Shown here in pieces: positions 16,826 to 25,915 of a DNA stretch of 64,000 bases. The number at the start of each line of letters is the position of its first letter. The first letter of the stretch is position 1. The stretch comes from VFKI01 sp033762075 (GTDB taxonomy: Bacteria > Pseudomonadota > Gammaproteobacteria > DSM-16500). The stretch is taken from positions 1 to 64,000 of the forward strand of contig JANRLY010000003.1 in NCBI GenBank assembly GCA_033762075.1, written 5' to 3'. Both the position numbers and the translations under genes were made by a program. The notes beneath the pieces were generated by a model. The model saw only the letters and a program-made list of their open reading frames with translations, had not been told where the DNA came from and did not search any database.

Positions 16826-17959
16826 ATGGAATTATTCAACCTGTCTCATGATTTGTTAAAAGAAATTAGTGAGTATTTATATCCTAGCCAAATCATCAAA
16901 GCTGCTTTAGCCAATAAAAAAATGCAGGCATCTTTTCAAGATAACCTCATCTGGAAAAGAAAACTCGAAAAATATTTTCCGAGAGAATATGTAAAAAATA
17001 AAACGCATAGCAATTTCTTTGAGTTATTTAAAGAAATCTATATTTCAAAATATGAAATACTTGATTATCCTGCCATCAGGTTATTTTTAATGGTGGGTGA
17101 AGAAGATATTTTTTCGTTTAGTCGACTAACAATCACAATGCAAATGCTCGAAATCACGAATGATGCAGAGGATAATTTATTTTATTATATCATGGAGAAA
17201 AACAACCAACAGTTTCTAGATATGGTTTATCAAAAAATCAAACCATACTATATTATTGATAATCAGATGAATGTGCGGTTTAGATATAACGCAAAGAGTA
17301 TCCTCTACTGGGCTGTTTCGTGTCATCAAAAGTATAATGAAGTAATTAAGCCTTTATTAGCTGCAGGCAGCATCATGAGCGAAAAATATTTATTTCATGG
17401 CATAACGCCAATTCATATTGCTGCATTACGGGGATGGAATGATTTATTGATTTCTCTTTTAAATGATTATCCAGAGAGTATCAATCAACAAACAGTTTTT
17501 GAAATCACGCCGATAGCGTGTGCAATTAAAAATGGATTATACCAAACAGCAAAAATTTTATTCGAACGGGGCGCGAAACTAAGTGACGAATCTTTTTCTA
17601 ATGCACTTCATTTTGCTGTCGAAAGCGAATCGCTTGAAATGGTTGAATGGGTTTATTCAATATATCCGCATTTGCTTGATGAACCTGATCGATTTAATGT
17701 GACGCCTTTGTGTCTTGCTGCTCAGAAGGATGATGAGAAAATCATGCTTTTTTTGATTAAAAAGGGTGCCGATTTTGATGTTGCATATACTCGAGCAAAA
17801 GAAGATAAAGATGTGAGTTATACAATGGATATAGCTTATTCGCGATTAAAAAAAATCAAACAAAAGAATCGGAAACGAAAATATTTCCAAGCTTTTTTTA
17901 CACCCGTTGATATGGCCCAAGCTGGCGAAGTGCAAGAAGCCAAACGATTGGCTAGATAA
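16826..17959 (+). CDS. F-box plus ankyrin-repeat protein (effector candidate)
   Basis: The product is 377 aa. Residues 3-50 match the F-box pattern: L-x-x-D-L-L-K-E-I-S-E-Y-L, then I-I-K-A-A-L-A-N-K-K-M, and a terminal W-K-R-K-L-x-K-Y-F. Residues about 155-320 hold five ankyrin-like repeats (for example H-G-I-T-P-I-H-I-A-A and F-N-V-T-P-L-C-L-A-A). A basic K-Q-K-N-R-K-R-K stretch at 345-352 resembles a nuclear localisation signal. F-box domains recruit SKP1-cullin ubiquitin ligases in eukaryotes, and Legionella uses F-box/ankyrin effectors. There is no signal peptide. It lies 13 bp after apaH with GAGGAAAA before the ATG. Confidence 0.75.
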   Translation: MELFNLSHDLLKEISEYLYPSQIIKAALANKKMQASFQDNLIWKRKLEKYFPREYVKNKTHSNFFELFKEIYISKYEILDYPAIRLFLMVGEEDIFSFSRLTITMQMLEITNDAEDNLFYYIMEKNNQQFLDMVYQKIKPYYIIDNQMNVRFRYNAKSILYWAVSCHQKYNEVIKPLLAAGSIMSEKYLFHGITPIHIAALRGWNDLLISLLNDYPESINQQTVFEITPIACAIKNGLYQTAKILFERGAKLSDESFSNALHFAVESESLEMVEWVYSIYPHLLDEPDRFNVTPLCLAAQKDDEKIMLFLIKKGADFDVAYTRAKEDKDVSYTMDIAYSRLKKIKQKNRKRKYFQAFFTPVDMAQAGEVQEAKRLAR

Positions 17960-18052
17960 AGATCTATGAAGACTAGCTTGTGATTGACAGCCATGCTTCT
18001 CTAAGATAACCTCCGCCGTTGAATAAATCATAGAAAAAAACTGAAGTGAGCC

Positions 18053-19129
18053 ATGCAAAAAGATAAATTGATATACGATAATATGCCTATCAATCAAATG
18101 GGTATCGTTGGAGACACCTGTGTTGAGCTTAAGCAATTACAAATGTCTGAAACGATCAAAAAGCTTAGTGAAAGAGAACACTATTTCAGACTTGACCCTA
18201 GAATACTTCACGGCCAACAAGGCAGTTTTTCTTTGAGACTGATGTCGAAAAGAGTATCTAGTTGGGTTGATCGTCCTTCAAACACAGCGAAAAATAATGA
18301 GTTCGAGGTGATACTTGATGCTCAGGTTATTCCAGCTGGAAAGTTATTGGCGAATCGTACCTATCTCGTTTCCAATGGAAAAATAGATTACTACAAAACA
18401 CTGAAATATTGGAGTATGGTAAGTCAGCTTAATCAGTTCAATTTGCGTGCGAAAGATTATCTCCTTGAAAAGCATCAAACCTATTGGAAAGAAGGGCGAA
18501 CTAGTTTTACCAATGCTGTGATGTTTCTGATTGAGAATGCAGATTTAGATGATAATCAAAAAATTCTTTTAACAGTAAAAGCGATGAATCTCGACAATAT
18601 GAAAATTGATTATGACAGATTGGCTCAATTTAAAAACAATTTCCATCTTTCTTCAGCGCAACTTGATGAAGAAAAGGAATCTGAAGATGCTCGCCGTTAT
18701 CAAGATGAAGACATATTGGAGAAAAGTTTCAAAAAGATAGTAATGGAAGTTTGCACAGGTTTGCAGAAGTATGTAGACAAGAAAGCTTTTGGTCAAGTGA
18801 TGTCCTTTTTTAAACACAGTGCTGTCAGAGCGGAAAAGCAAAATAAATGCGCTGCCTTTATTCAACAGATGCATTGTCCGCGTCATTCAGTAACACGAGA
18901 GGAGTTTATCTTTGCAAGTAAAGAGCTTTTAAAAGATCTAGTTCGAATCGCGAAGAATCATGACATATCAACGAATGGTGAAGCATATGACTACGCTTAT
19001 GTTGCCTACACAAACGCGCTGGGCCAGACTGGTTCGCGTCTTGTGCAAGATTACATGCCTGATCCTGATAGTGTTTCTTATGAGGAAATAAAAAAAGAAA
19101 TGCCTCGACTAGGGAGAATAAAATCTTAA
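18053..19129 (+). CDS. Orphan hydrophilic protein, 358 aa (possible effector)
   Basis: Largely helical and highly charged, with no signal peptide, membrane segment or recognised motif. The middle (about 195-230) is rich in Glu/Asp/Lys and likely coiled coil. The tail is basic. GAAGTGAG lies a few bases before the ATG. It sits directly after the F-box/ankyrin gene in an accessory stretch, which together with its orphan nature is the only reason to consider it an effector. Confidence 0.6.
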   Translation: MQKDKLIYDNMPINQMGIVGDTCVELKQLQMSETIKKLSEREHYFRLDPRILHGQQGSFSLRLMSKRVSSWVDRPSNTAKNNEFEVILDAQVIPAGKLLANRTYLVSNGKIDYYKTLKYWSMVSQLNQFNLRAKDYLLEKHQTYWKEGRTSFTNAVMFLIENADLDDNQKILLTVKAMNLDNMKIDYDRLAQFKNNFHLSSAQLDEEKESEDARRYQDEDILEKSFKKIVMEVCTGLQKYVDKKAFGQVMSFFKHSAVRAEKQNKCAAFIQQMHCPRHSVTREEFIFASKELLKDLVRIAKNHDISTNGEAYDYAYVAYTNALGQTGSRLVQDYMPDPDSVSYEEIKKEMPRLGRIKS

Positions 19130-19162
19130 GATGAGAGAGTTGGTGGGTGTTGTGAGACAAGC

Positions 19163-19303
19163 ATGATTAGAGCTATTTTTTGGGATATTGATGGTACCTT
19201 AACAGATGATCAAATCCATAAAGTGAAACACGCCGTGTTAGGTCGGTGGTTCTTTAATAGCTCAGAGGCGGGACTTGTCCGGGGCGCAAAATGGCATCGC
19301 TAA
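19163..19303 (+). pseudogene. Truncated HAD-superfamily hydrolase, N-terminal 46 residues
   Basis: The frame opens M-I-R-A-I-F-W-D-I-D-G-T-L-T-D, the HAD motif I with both aspartates, and is followed by a few plausible residues. It then runs into unrelated sequence and stops at 19301-19303. Complete HAD enzymes are about 200 aa or more, so this is a broken 5' end. The stop lies inside a hairpin, GCAAAATGGCAT-CGCTA-ATGCCATTTTGC (19286-19314), which may mark the recombination junction. Confidence 0.6.
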
Positions 19304-19352
19304 TGCCATTTTGCGACAGTACAGCTGCCACTGGAAAATAAAGCCCAATACC

Positions 19353-19409
19353 TTCCATTAGCAATAGAGATCTAATATAATAACTTTCTATTGATAATGG
19401 AAAGTTATG
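19353..19409. promoter_or_regulatory. Inverted repeats and AT-rich promoter upstream of the DUF4143 ATPase
   Basis: TTCCATTAGCAATAG (19353-19367) and CTATTGATAATGGAA (19388-19402) are inverted copies with one mismatch. They bracket an AT-rich TAATATAATAA stretch that can hold a -10 box. A second, perfect palindrome, ATAACTTTC with an 11-bp centre and GAAAGTTAT, runs up to the start codon. This looks like an operator overlapping the promoter and ribosome binding site. The regulator is unknown. Confidence 0.45.
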
Positions 19410-20690
19410 ACCATGAATAAACAAACCCTTAAAGAAGTTATCTTAGATCAGCGCAAATTGAACGTTCCAGAAAGCGTGGTTCTACGTGAAATCTTTGCAG
19501 ATTTAGCCCGTCTTAGAAATTCCAAACAGGTGCTCATACTTTCCGGTATTCGACGTTGCGGTAAATCAGTCTTACTAGGATTATGCAGGAAAGATTCACC
19601 AGAGCAGGATTACTATATTAACTTTGACGACGATCGTTTGGTTAATTTCAAAGTTGAAGATTTTCAAACCTTATATGAACTATTTGTTGAAATGTATGGA
19701 CCGCAAAATACATTTTATTTTGATGAAATTCAGAATATAAAAAATTGGGAACGTTTTATTCGCCGTTTACACGAACAGGGAAAAAAGATTTACATTACAG
19801 GATCAAATGCCTCTATGCTCAGTGCAGAGCTCGGTACTCGTTTAACGGGTCGCAATATTGAAATTCATTTATATCCTTACTCTTTTAACGAATACTTGAC
19901 TATGAAAGGTAAAACCAACGTAAAAATAGGATCACTCAGCACGGTTGAAAAAGGTATTATAAAATCGATATTTAATCAGTTTTTGGAAGAGGGCGGTTTG
20001 CCCGAATATATTCACTGTAAATTACCTGAATACCTCCATAGTCTTTATCAAAACATTTTATACCGCGACATTATTGTGCGTCATAATATTAAGAATCATC
20101 AGGCTTTAAAAGAGCTTGTTTATTATTTGGCTACTAATATTTCAAAAGAATGTTCATTTAATTCGCTGAAAAAAATGTTAGGGTTGTCTAGCGCAACGAC
20201 GGTATCTGATTATTGCGGTTATTTAGAAGATAGTTTTTTGTGTTTTTTTATTAATCGATATGAGTATTCCTTAAAAAAACAAATCCAAAGTCCTAAAAAG
20301 GTATATTTTATCGATCAAGCTTTGGCGGTTTCTGTTGGTTTTCAATTTAGTTCCGATATGGGGAGATTACTTGAAAACATCGTATTTTTAGAATTAAAAA
20401 GGCGCGGGCACTCCATTTATTATCATCAAGGTAAAAAGGAATGTGATTTTGTATTAAAAAAAGAGCGAAAAATTATAGCAGCTATTCAAGTATGTGTTGC
20501 ATTGGATGATGCAAAAACGCGAGATCGCGAAATATTTGGATTAATTGATGCCATGCAAGAATATCAATTAAATTTTGGGGTCATTGTTACTAGTGATACA
20601 TTCTCCGAGGAGATAGTCAGCCACGCAGATCAAGCTTATAAAATTCGCATTGTGCCTATTTGGGCATGGTTGTTGGAATCTAGCGTTTAA
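19407..20690 (+). CDS. AAA-family ATPase with DUF4143 domain
   Basis: The product is 427 aa. The N-terminal AAA_14 ATPase has Walker A G-I-R-R-C-G-K-S (47-54), Walker B F-Y-F-D-E-I-Q-N (103-110) and the sensor segment I-T-G-S-N-A (about 130-135). The C-terminal DUF4143 half ends with an E-C-D-F-V-L and A-I-Q-V-C pattern, the remains of a PD-(D/E)XK-like fold. GGAAAG precedes the ATG. These proteins are widespread in accessory regions. The biochemical role is not established, and a stress or defence role is often proposed. Confidence 0.88.
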   Translation: MTMNKQTLKEVILDQRKLNVPESVVLREIFADLARLRNSKQVLILSGIRRCGKSVLLGLCRKDSPEQDYYINFDDDRLVNFKVEDFQTLYELFVEMYGPQNTFYFDEIQNIKNWERFIRRLHEQGKKIYITGSNASMLSAELGTRLTGRNIEIHLYPYSFNEYLTMKGKTNVKIGSLSTVEKGIIKSIFNQFLEEGGLPEYIHCKLPEYLHSLYQNILYRDIIVRHNIKNHQALKELVYYLATNISKECSFNSLKKMLGLSSATTVSDYCGYLEDSFLCFFINRYEYSLKKQIQSPKKVYFIDQALAVSVGFQFSSDMGRLLENIVFLELKRRGHSIYYHQGKKECDFVLKKERKIIAAIQVCVALDDAKTRDREIFGLIDAMQEYQLNFGVIVTSDTFSEEIVSHADQAYKIRIVPIWAWLLESSV

Positions 20691-20695
20691 ATAAT

Positions 20696-21184
20696 TTACT
20701 CTCTTCTTTCCAAAGTCAAAAAACTAAACGCATGAGGATTTTTATCGTCAATAGAATGATCGATGCGGTTGGTTTCATGCCAAATTGTGGGGTCAATTTC
20801 TGGGAAAAAAGCATCGCCTTCAAATGTGTGATGAATGATTGTGAGATCAATCACATCGATGCGCGGTAACATGTCAGCAAATAAATGTGCGCCGCCTATC
20901 ACAAAAATCTCTGCGTCATTTTGCGTTTGATTTAAAGCTTCTTCAATGGAATGTGTAACAATACATCCTTCCGCAGAAAAATTTTTATCATGCGACAAAA
21001 TGATATTGCGCCGTCCAGGTAGCGGGCGCCCAATCGATTGAAATGTTTTGCGCCCCATGATAATCGGTTTACCGAGTGTTAAAGCTTTGAAGTGCGCCAA
21101 ATCAGCTGGTAAATGCCAAGGAAGTTGATTATTTATGCCAATCACACGGTTTTCTGACATGGCAACAATTGCATGAATGATCAT
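20696..21184 (-). CDS. folA: Dihydrofolate reductase
   Basis: Reduces dihydrofolate to tetrahydrofolate with NADPH. The 162-aa length is typical. Marks: I-V-A-M-S-E-N-R-V-I-G near the start, L-P-W-H-L-P-A-D-L with the catalytic acid, I-M-G-R-K-T-F-Q-S-I-G and the I-G-G-A-x-L-F segment. It ends 5 bp from the convergent ATPase gene. Confidence 0.96.
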   Translation of the reverse strand: MIIHAIVAMSENRVIGINNQLPWHLPADLAHFKALTLGKPIIMGRKTFQSIGRPLPGRRNIILSHDKNFSAEGCIVTHSIEEALNQTQNDAEIFVIGGAHLFADMLPRIDVIDLTIIHHTFEGDAFFPEIDPTIWHETNRIDHSIDDKNPHAFSFLTLERRE

Positions 21185-21259
21185 ATAAAGTGCTCGTGCA
21201 ATAATACATTATTGCGAGTGTACACTTAAGAATAGTGTCTAAGCTAGCTTTGATAAGTA

Positions 21260-22702
21260 TTACTTAACTGTTAGACTTTTTGGAATTTTTTCTTCTTGCT
21301 CTACTCTGAGGGCAGGTTTTTGGATTTTAAATAACCAGCGTGATTGAGGAGGGGTTTTCTTTATGGCTTCTTCTTCTAATTCTGGTTTTATAGAACATAA
21401 AAATGGCAAAATAGACGTTGCACGTGCACCGCTATCCTCAGAGAGAATGATATTTGCAGCTTTTTCTAAAATCTCAACGCTTATTTCTGCTCCATGATTT
21501 ATCAATAGTTCAACAGTTTCTAATGAATTTCCTGCAATAACCGCATGCATTAAGAGTGTTTTACCACTTTCATCTATTGCATGAATCAATTCAGGATTTT
21601 TTTGCAATAATGTTTCTATAACAGGTAAAGCATTTTTACTACCTTGAGTGGCACAAGTTAATGCATATTGCTGTAATGCTGGATTAGGTAAAAGAATTTC
21701 ATTGACGATTTCTATTTTGCCAGAGCGTGCAGCTACGCGTAATGCGTGCTTTATATCTTGTTCTGTCGAATGAATGTTTTTTAAAATAAATTTTATAACT
21801 TCTAAATGATTATATTGTGCGGCATACATTAATGGAGAAGTATTTTTACCGTCTTTACCAGTAAAAAGAGTATCTGGACCAATTTCCAATAATCCACTTT
21901 TGCTTTTATCCAAAAAGATTTTTAAAATATTGATATGATTATTTAAAGCCGCAACAACAATCGATTCAAAGATTTCTGCATGGTCTATTTCATTAATTTC
22001 TTGACTGAAAAAAATAAAAAGCTTCTCTAAGATTTCAGTGTTATTATTTTCAGCTGCTGACCATAAAGCTTCGTTTAATGTTTTTTTAAAATTTTCTGCG
22101 CCTTGAGTCTCTTTTAGGTTTTGCATATTTTGAATAATGATATCAGCTGGTTGATGACAGGCGATGCTTGTATTGTTTATTAAACGATTGCAATCATTTT
22201 CACCTTCTACTAGCTGCGAAGATTTTTCTTCTATGGCTTTAAAAATCTGATCGAGTAATGCTTGATTATCCATTTCTTTCGCGAGTCGAGGTAGTGTCAT
22301 ATCGACGTGGTCTTGGCAGGATAAGAGTGAAAGTAAAGGTGCAGAACCGGTTTGCACTATTTCTTCCAGTTCTACCAGACCGGCATGAACACCGCCTTCA
22401 CGAACAGCATTAAAAATCGGCCAAAAAACTCCTTCAACCAGCCCATTTGCAAGGCGTTGTATTTTGTAAAATTCTTGTTGAGGAGTGAGTTTTTCTTCAT
22501 GTTCTAGTTGTTGAAACATGGAATAACGAGACGGTAGCGCTTTGATTTTTTGTCGCCATATAGAATGATCTTCTTGAATGATATTTGATTTTTGTAAACG
22601 AACGATTTCGTCGGCAGGGATTGATGCTCCAATTAAAGCAATAATCTCTCGCGAAAGAGTCGTTAGGTCGCGCAATGTTTCAGGCGTGTTGGATCTCATC
22701 AT
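21260..22702 (-). CDS. Ankyrin-repeat protein with possible F-box-like N-terminus
   Basis: The product is 480 aa from the ATG complementary to 22700-22702, chosen because GAGG lies 8 bases upstream; an earlier in-frame start at 22738 has no such site. Ankyrin-like repeats occupy about 215-430 (for example T-S-P-L-M-Y-A-A-Q-Y-N-H-L-E and K-T-L-L-M-H-A-V-I-A-G-N). Residues about 14-55 have the spacing of an F-box (S-R-E-I-I-A-L-I, then I-V-R-L-Q-K-S-N, then W-R-Q-K-I), but this is weaker than in the protein at 16826. There is no signal peptide. It is a likely effector by analogy only. Confidence 0.7.
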   Translation of the reverse strand: MMRSNTPETLRDLTTLSREIIALIGASIPADEIVRLQKSNIIQEDHSIWRQKIKALPSRYSMFQQLEHEEKLTPQQEFYKIQRLANGLVEGVFWPIFNAVREGGVHAGLVELEEIVQTGSAPLLSLLSCQDHVDMTLPRLAKEMDNQALLDQIFKAIEEKSSQLVEGENDCNRLINNTSIACHQPADIIIQNMQNLKETQGAENFKKTLNEALWSAAENNNTEILEKLFIFFSQEINEIDHAEIFESIVVAALNNHINILKIFLDKSKSGLLEIGPDTLFTGKDGKNTSPLMYAAQYNHLEVIKFILKNIHSTEQDIKHALRVAARSGKIEIVNEILLPNPALQQYALTCATQGSKNALPVIETLLQKNPELIHAIDESGKTLLMHAVIAGNSLETVELLINHGAEISVEILEKAANIILSEDSGARATSILPFLCSIKPELEEEAIKKTPPQSRWLFKIQKPALRVEQEEKIPKSLTVK

Positions 22703-22767
22703 GGGTATATCCTCAAAAATTGAGCAAATTATACCCAATATAAGCTTAAGGATAGCTTAAAAACATG

Positions 22768-22852
22768 AGAGCTCATCCAGCGCATGTTTTTAGCGCAGGA
22801 TGCAGCGACTAAAGACACTAGGTGCTGCGCTAAAAGCGTGCGCGAAATGACG
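22768..22852. repeat. Dispersed palindrome downstream of the efflux operon
   Basis: Imperfect inverted repeat with arms around GCGCATGTTTTTAGCGCAG and CTGCGCTAAAAGCGTGCGC. It sits between the end of the MacB-like operon and the start of the ankyrin gene. Confidence 0.5.
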
Positions 22853-22894
22853 TAAATATATAGTTTAATCAGTTAGTTAGGTTGCCGCCTTACT

Positions 22895-24094
22895 CTACTC
22901 TGCCCGTAAAGCTGTCACAGGATCCAGCTTGGCGGCCTGCCAAGCTGGATAAAAACCCGCTAAAATCCCAACTAACGCTGAAACAGTAAACCCTACAATT
23001 GGCGGCATTAAAAATAAAATAAATTCCCAGTGCCAGAAAAAAGCTAGCATACGAGCAATAAAAATTCCAAGCAAAACACCTGGAATACCCCCTGCGATCG
23101 CAAGCAAAAGCGATTCAATTAAAAATAAATTTCGAATGCTCGATGGTGTTGCCCCTAAGGCTAAGCGAATGCCAATTTCGCGTCGACGTTCTAATACGGA
23201 AACTAACATAATATTCATCACACCAATTCCACCAATGAATAATGAAATACCGCCAATTAATCCTAAAAATAAAGTCAGAATTTGACTTTGATGATTTTGT
23301 TTCTCAATAAGTTCTCGTGCGCTGCGAATATATAATTTTTTACTTGGAGCAACGCGTTGAAAATAATTTTTGATATGACTTTGCAGTGCATTTAATTCTG
23401 CATCTGGTGTAAGTTTCATTAAAATATTACTGAGAGTGATGGTGGGATTGACCAAGAACGAAGTTTGTACTGTCGTGATCACAGAGTTGTCAATATTCGT
23501 ATAAACAAAAGCACTTTCTTGTGAGGGCGCAGCAACACCAATAATAGTTAAAATTTGTTTACCCACTTGAATTTGTTGACCAATTATATTATCAAAAGTG
23601 ATTTTTTGAATTTGCTTTGCAACGTCACTACCAATTACACAAAAAGTATTAAGGCGATCTAAATCTGTGAGTAAACGACCGTTGGCAGATTTTAAATGAA
23701 GAATATGCGCAAAATTTCCAGTGATACCAACCAGGCCACCGCCTACGGGGCGACCGCGAAATTGTATTTGTTCGAATAGTAGCGTGTAAGGTGCAACCAT
23801 CACAATTTGCGGATCAGACATTTTAACTTGCTCGGCATCCTGCAATGTCAAATGTTGGTCGTTGGATTTTTCTTGTGTATTGCTATCATCATCCATCAGT
23901 GTGATGGCCATGAGGTCCGTGCCAAGCAAATTAAATTGTTTCAATGTTTCACGTGTTGCAAGCTCCCCTCCTGAAACCATTGCGACGACGGATGCAGTGC
24001 CCGCAAGAATACCAATCAAAGCGAGCAATGAACGTAATCTGGATGATAATAAGCTTGCAAAGCCTTCGCGAAAAAACATTAGCCAAGCTGTCAT
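22895..24094 (-). CDS. MacB/FtsX-type ABC transporter permease
   Basis: The product is 399 aa, with an N-terminal TM helix, a large periplasmic MacB_PCD domain (about 45-270) and three C-terminal TM helices in an FtsX domain. The segment G-G-I-G-V-M-N-I-M-L-V-S-V-L-E-R-R-R-E-I begins the FtsX part, and R-x-A-L-G-A-T follows. It overlaps the ATPase gene by 4 bp (ATGA). With the ATPase and adaptor it should form a mechanotransmission-type exporter of lipids, peptides or drugs. The substrate is not known. Confidence 0.9.
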   Translation of the reverse strand: MTAWLMFFREGFASLLSSRLRSLLALIGILAGTASVVAMVSGGELATRETLKQFNLLGTDLMAITLMDDDSNTQEKSNDQHLTLQDAEQVKMSDPQIVMVAPYTLLFEQIQFRGRPVGGGLVGITGNFAHILHLKSANGRLLTDLDRLNTFCVIGSDVAKQIQKITFDNIIGQQIQVGKQILTIIGVAAPSQESAFVYTNIDNSVITTVQTSFLVNPTITLSNILMKLTPDAELNALQSHIKNYFQRVAPSKKLYIRSARELIEKQNHQSQILTLFLGLIGGISLFIGGIGVMNIMLVSVLERRREIGIRLALGATPSSIRNLFLIESLLLAIAGGIPGVLLGIFIARMLAFFWHWEFILFLMPPIVGFTVSALVGILAGFYPAWQAAKLDPVTALRAE

Positions 24095-24762
24095 GACATT
24101 TCTCCATCACGAATTTGAATCACGCGTGGAAAGAGTCTTGAAATAGATGGATCGTGCGTCACGATGATCAATGTTTTGTTTTCTTCGCGATTTAACGTGA
24201 GCAACATATCCATGATTAATTTGCCATTCGTCGAATCCAGTGCGCCTGTTGGTTCATCCGCTAGAATAATGTCAGGTGCGCCGACGAGCGCGCGTGCAAT
24301 GGCAACTCGTTGTTGTTGCCCGCCAGATAATTGATTGGGCCTTTGTGAAATAAAATTTTTCATGCCCACTTTTTCAAGCATTTGAATGGATTTTTCACGC
24401 GCAATGGATTCTGCTTCACTGCGATAAAATAAAGGCAGCATCACATTGTGTAACACATCCATGCGCGGTAAAAGAAAAAAAGATTGAAAAACAAAACCTG
24501 TTGTGCGGTTGCGCAATTGTGCGAGTTCATTTGCTGATAAATCGGTCGTTGATGAATTTCTGAGAAGGTATTCACCTGACGTGGGTCGGTCGAGTAATCC
24601 AATCATGTGCATTAAAGTGGATTTACCTGAGCCGGATGGCCCAGTGATCGCTAAACTTTCTCCCGCACGAATCTCTAGCGAAATATTTTTTAACGCATAA
24701 AAAGGAGCGTGTTGATGTTGATAAATTTTATTAAGTTGTTTCAGTTGGATCAGGGACGACAA
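24091..24762 (-). CDS. MacB/LolD-type ABC transporter ATPase
   Basis: The product is 223 aa. Visible are Walker A G-P-S-G-S-G-K-S-T, the Q-loop region F-V-F-Q-S-F-F-L, the signature L-S-G-G-Q-Q-Q-R and Walker B I-I-L-A-D-E-P-T-G-A-L-D. It uses a TTG start, supported by AGGAG 6-7 bases upstream and by the natural family N-terminus. The start lies 32 bp inside the adaptor gene. Unlike true MacB, the ATPase and permease are separate proteins, as in the YknYZ/LolCDE arrangement. Confidence 0.93.
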   Translation of the reverse strand: MSSLIQLKQLNKIYQHQHAPFYALKNISLEIRAGESLAITGPSGSGKSTLMHMIGLLDRPTSGEYLLRNSSTTDLSANELAQLRNRTTGFVFQSFFLLPRMDVLHNVMLPLFYRSEAESIAREKSIQMLEKVGMKNFISQRPNQLSGGQQQRVAIARALVGAPDIILADEPTGALDSTNGKLIMDMLLTLNREENKTLIIVTHDPSISRLFPRVIQIRDGEMS

Positions 24763-25915
24763 TTTGATCTCCTGGACGAATACCTGCCGTGATCACAACA
24801 TCGTCCTGGGTCGTTTGTCCGGCTTGTATTTTTACGTCATGTGTTTTGCCTGTTTTTGTATCACGCACAGTCAACCAATTTCCAGCACGATTTTGTTGGA
24901 TTGCAGCAATGGGGACAGTCACACCGGGCGCATCGTGAATTTCAATTTCGACTTTTGCGCGCATCCCGATATGAATAATCGCTTGTTCAGCGGGCGTCAA
25001 TTGTGAAACTGTTACTTCAACAGGAAAGGTGGGCAAGCCGCCATTGTCAGCGCGTTCACCTTGGTGATCCATCCCAGAAATAATCCCATGCAATGTCATG
25101 CCAGAAAAAGCATCGCCAGTGAGCGTGACAGGCTGATTGAGTTTTAATTGATTGATGCTAAATTCATTCACGTAAATGCGGACGAGAATTTTATCTGTAT
25201 TGCCCATCAACGCTAATACATCACCTTGTTTCACTTGGGTTCCGCGGGCTAATTTTTTTGCATTACTTGCGTTGCCGTTGTCATCATAAGGCTGTAACAC
25301 AATGCCATCCGTGTTCGCACGCACTTCGAGCTTGAGAGTGCCCGCGTCTGTATGTAGTGCACTGATGATTGGGTTAATATCTTTAATAGTTAAGTCAGTC
25401 ATTGAAATATCTTGGTGACTGAGTTGCTGTGAAATACTATCGAGCGTGGCTTTGGCTTGCACTAAAGATAATCGAGCTTGCCAAAATGCATTTTGTTTAG
25501 AGTTAAACTCATCATCTGAGACTAATTGTTTTTGATGTAAATATTCGGTTTGCTTCATGCTCGTTTCAGCGTTAACGAATTCTGTTTTCGATTTAATGTA
25601 TTGCATTAAGCTGTCGCGATAATCTTTTAATAATTTTTGTGAGGATAAAGTAAAAAGTAATTGATTGCGTTTGACGATATCACCGTAATGAAAATATTTT
25701 TTTTCGATAACAGCATCTGCAGGGCAAGTGATAATCGTCGTTTTTAAAGGTTCGATGGTGCCAGAATAATACAGGGTATTTGAGATAGGATGCATTTTCG
25801 CTGTCATCAAGTGCGTCGAAGTGTTTTGTTTAGTGTGATGACAGTGAGTCAAAGCTGAAAAAATCGCAGCAATGAGAATTAAAAGTAGTATGAATTTTTT
25901 TTTCTGAGATTTCAT
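24731..25915 (-). CDS. MacA/HlyD-type membrane fusion protein
   Basis: The product is 394 aa, with an N-terminal membrane anchor (about 7-24), a lipoyl-like hairpin half (P-A-D-A-V-I-E-K-K-Y-F-H-Y-G-D), a coiled-coil region (about 95-175) and beta-barrel domains ending with G-x-R-P-G-D-Q-I-V. It connects the inner-membrane ABC exporter to an outer-membrane channel, most likely the TolC-like protein encoded divergently at 27606. The start overlaps the ddl stop by 4 bp. Confidence 0.9.
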   Translation of the reverse strand: MKSQKKKFILLLILIAAIFSALTHCHHTKQNTSTHLMTAKMHPISNTLYYSGTIEPLKTTIITCPADAVIEKKYFHYGDIVKRNQLLFTLSSQKLLKDYRDSLMQYIKSKTEFVNAETSMKQTEYLHQKQLVSDDEFNSKQNAFWQARLSLVQAKATLDSISQQLSHQDISMTDLTIKDINPIISALHTDAGTLKLEVRANTDGIVLQPYDDNGNASNAKKLARGTQVKQGDVLALMGNTDKILVRIYVNEFSINQLKLNQPVTLTGDAFSGMTLHGIISGMDHQGERADNGGLPTFPVEVTVSQLTPAEQAIIHIGMRAKVEIEIHDAPGVTVPIAAIQQNRAGNWLTVRDTKTGKTHDVKIQAGQTTQDDVVITAGIRPGDQIVVPDPTETT

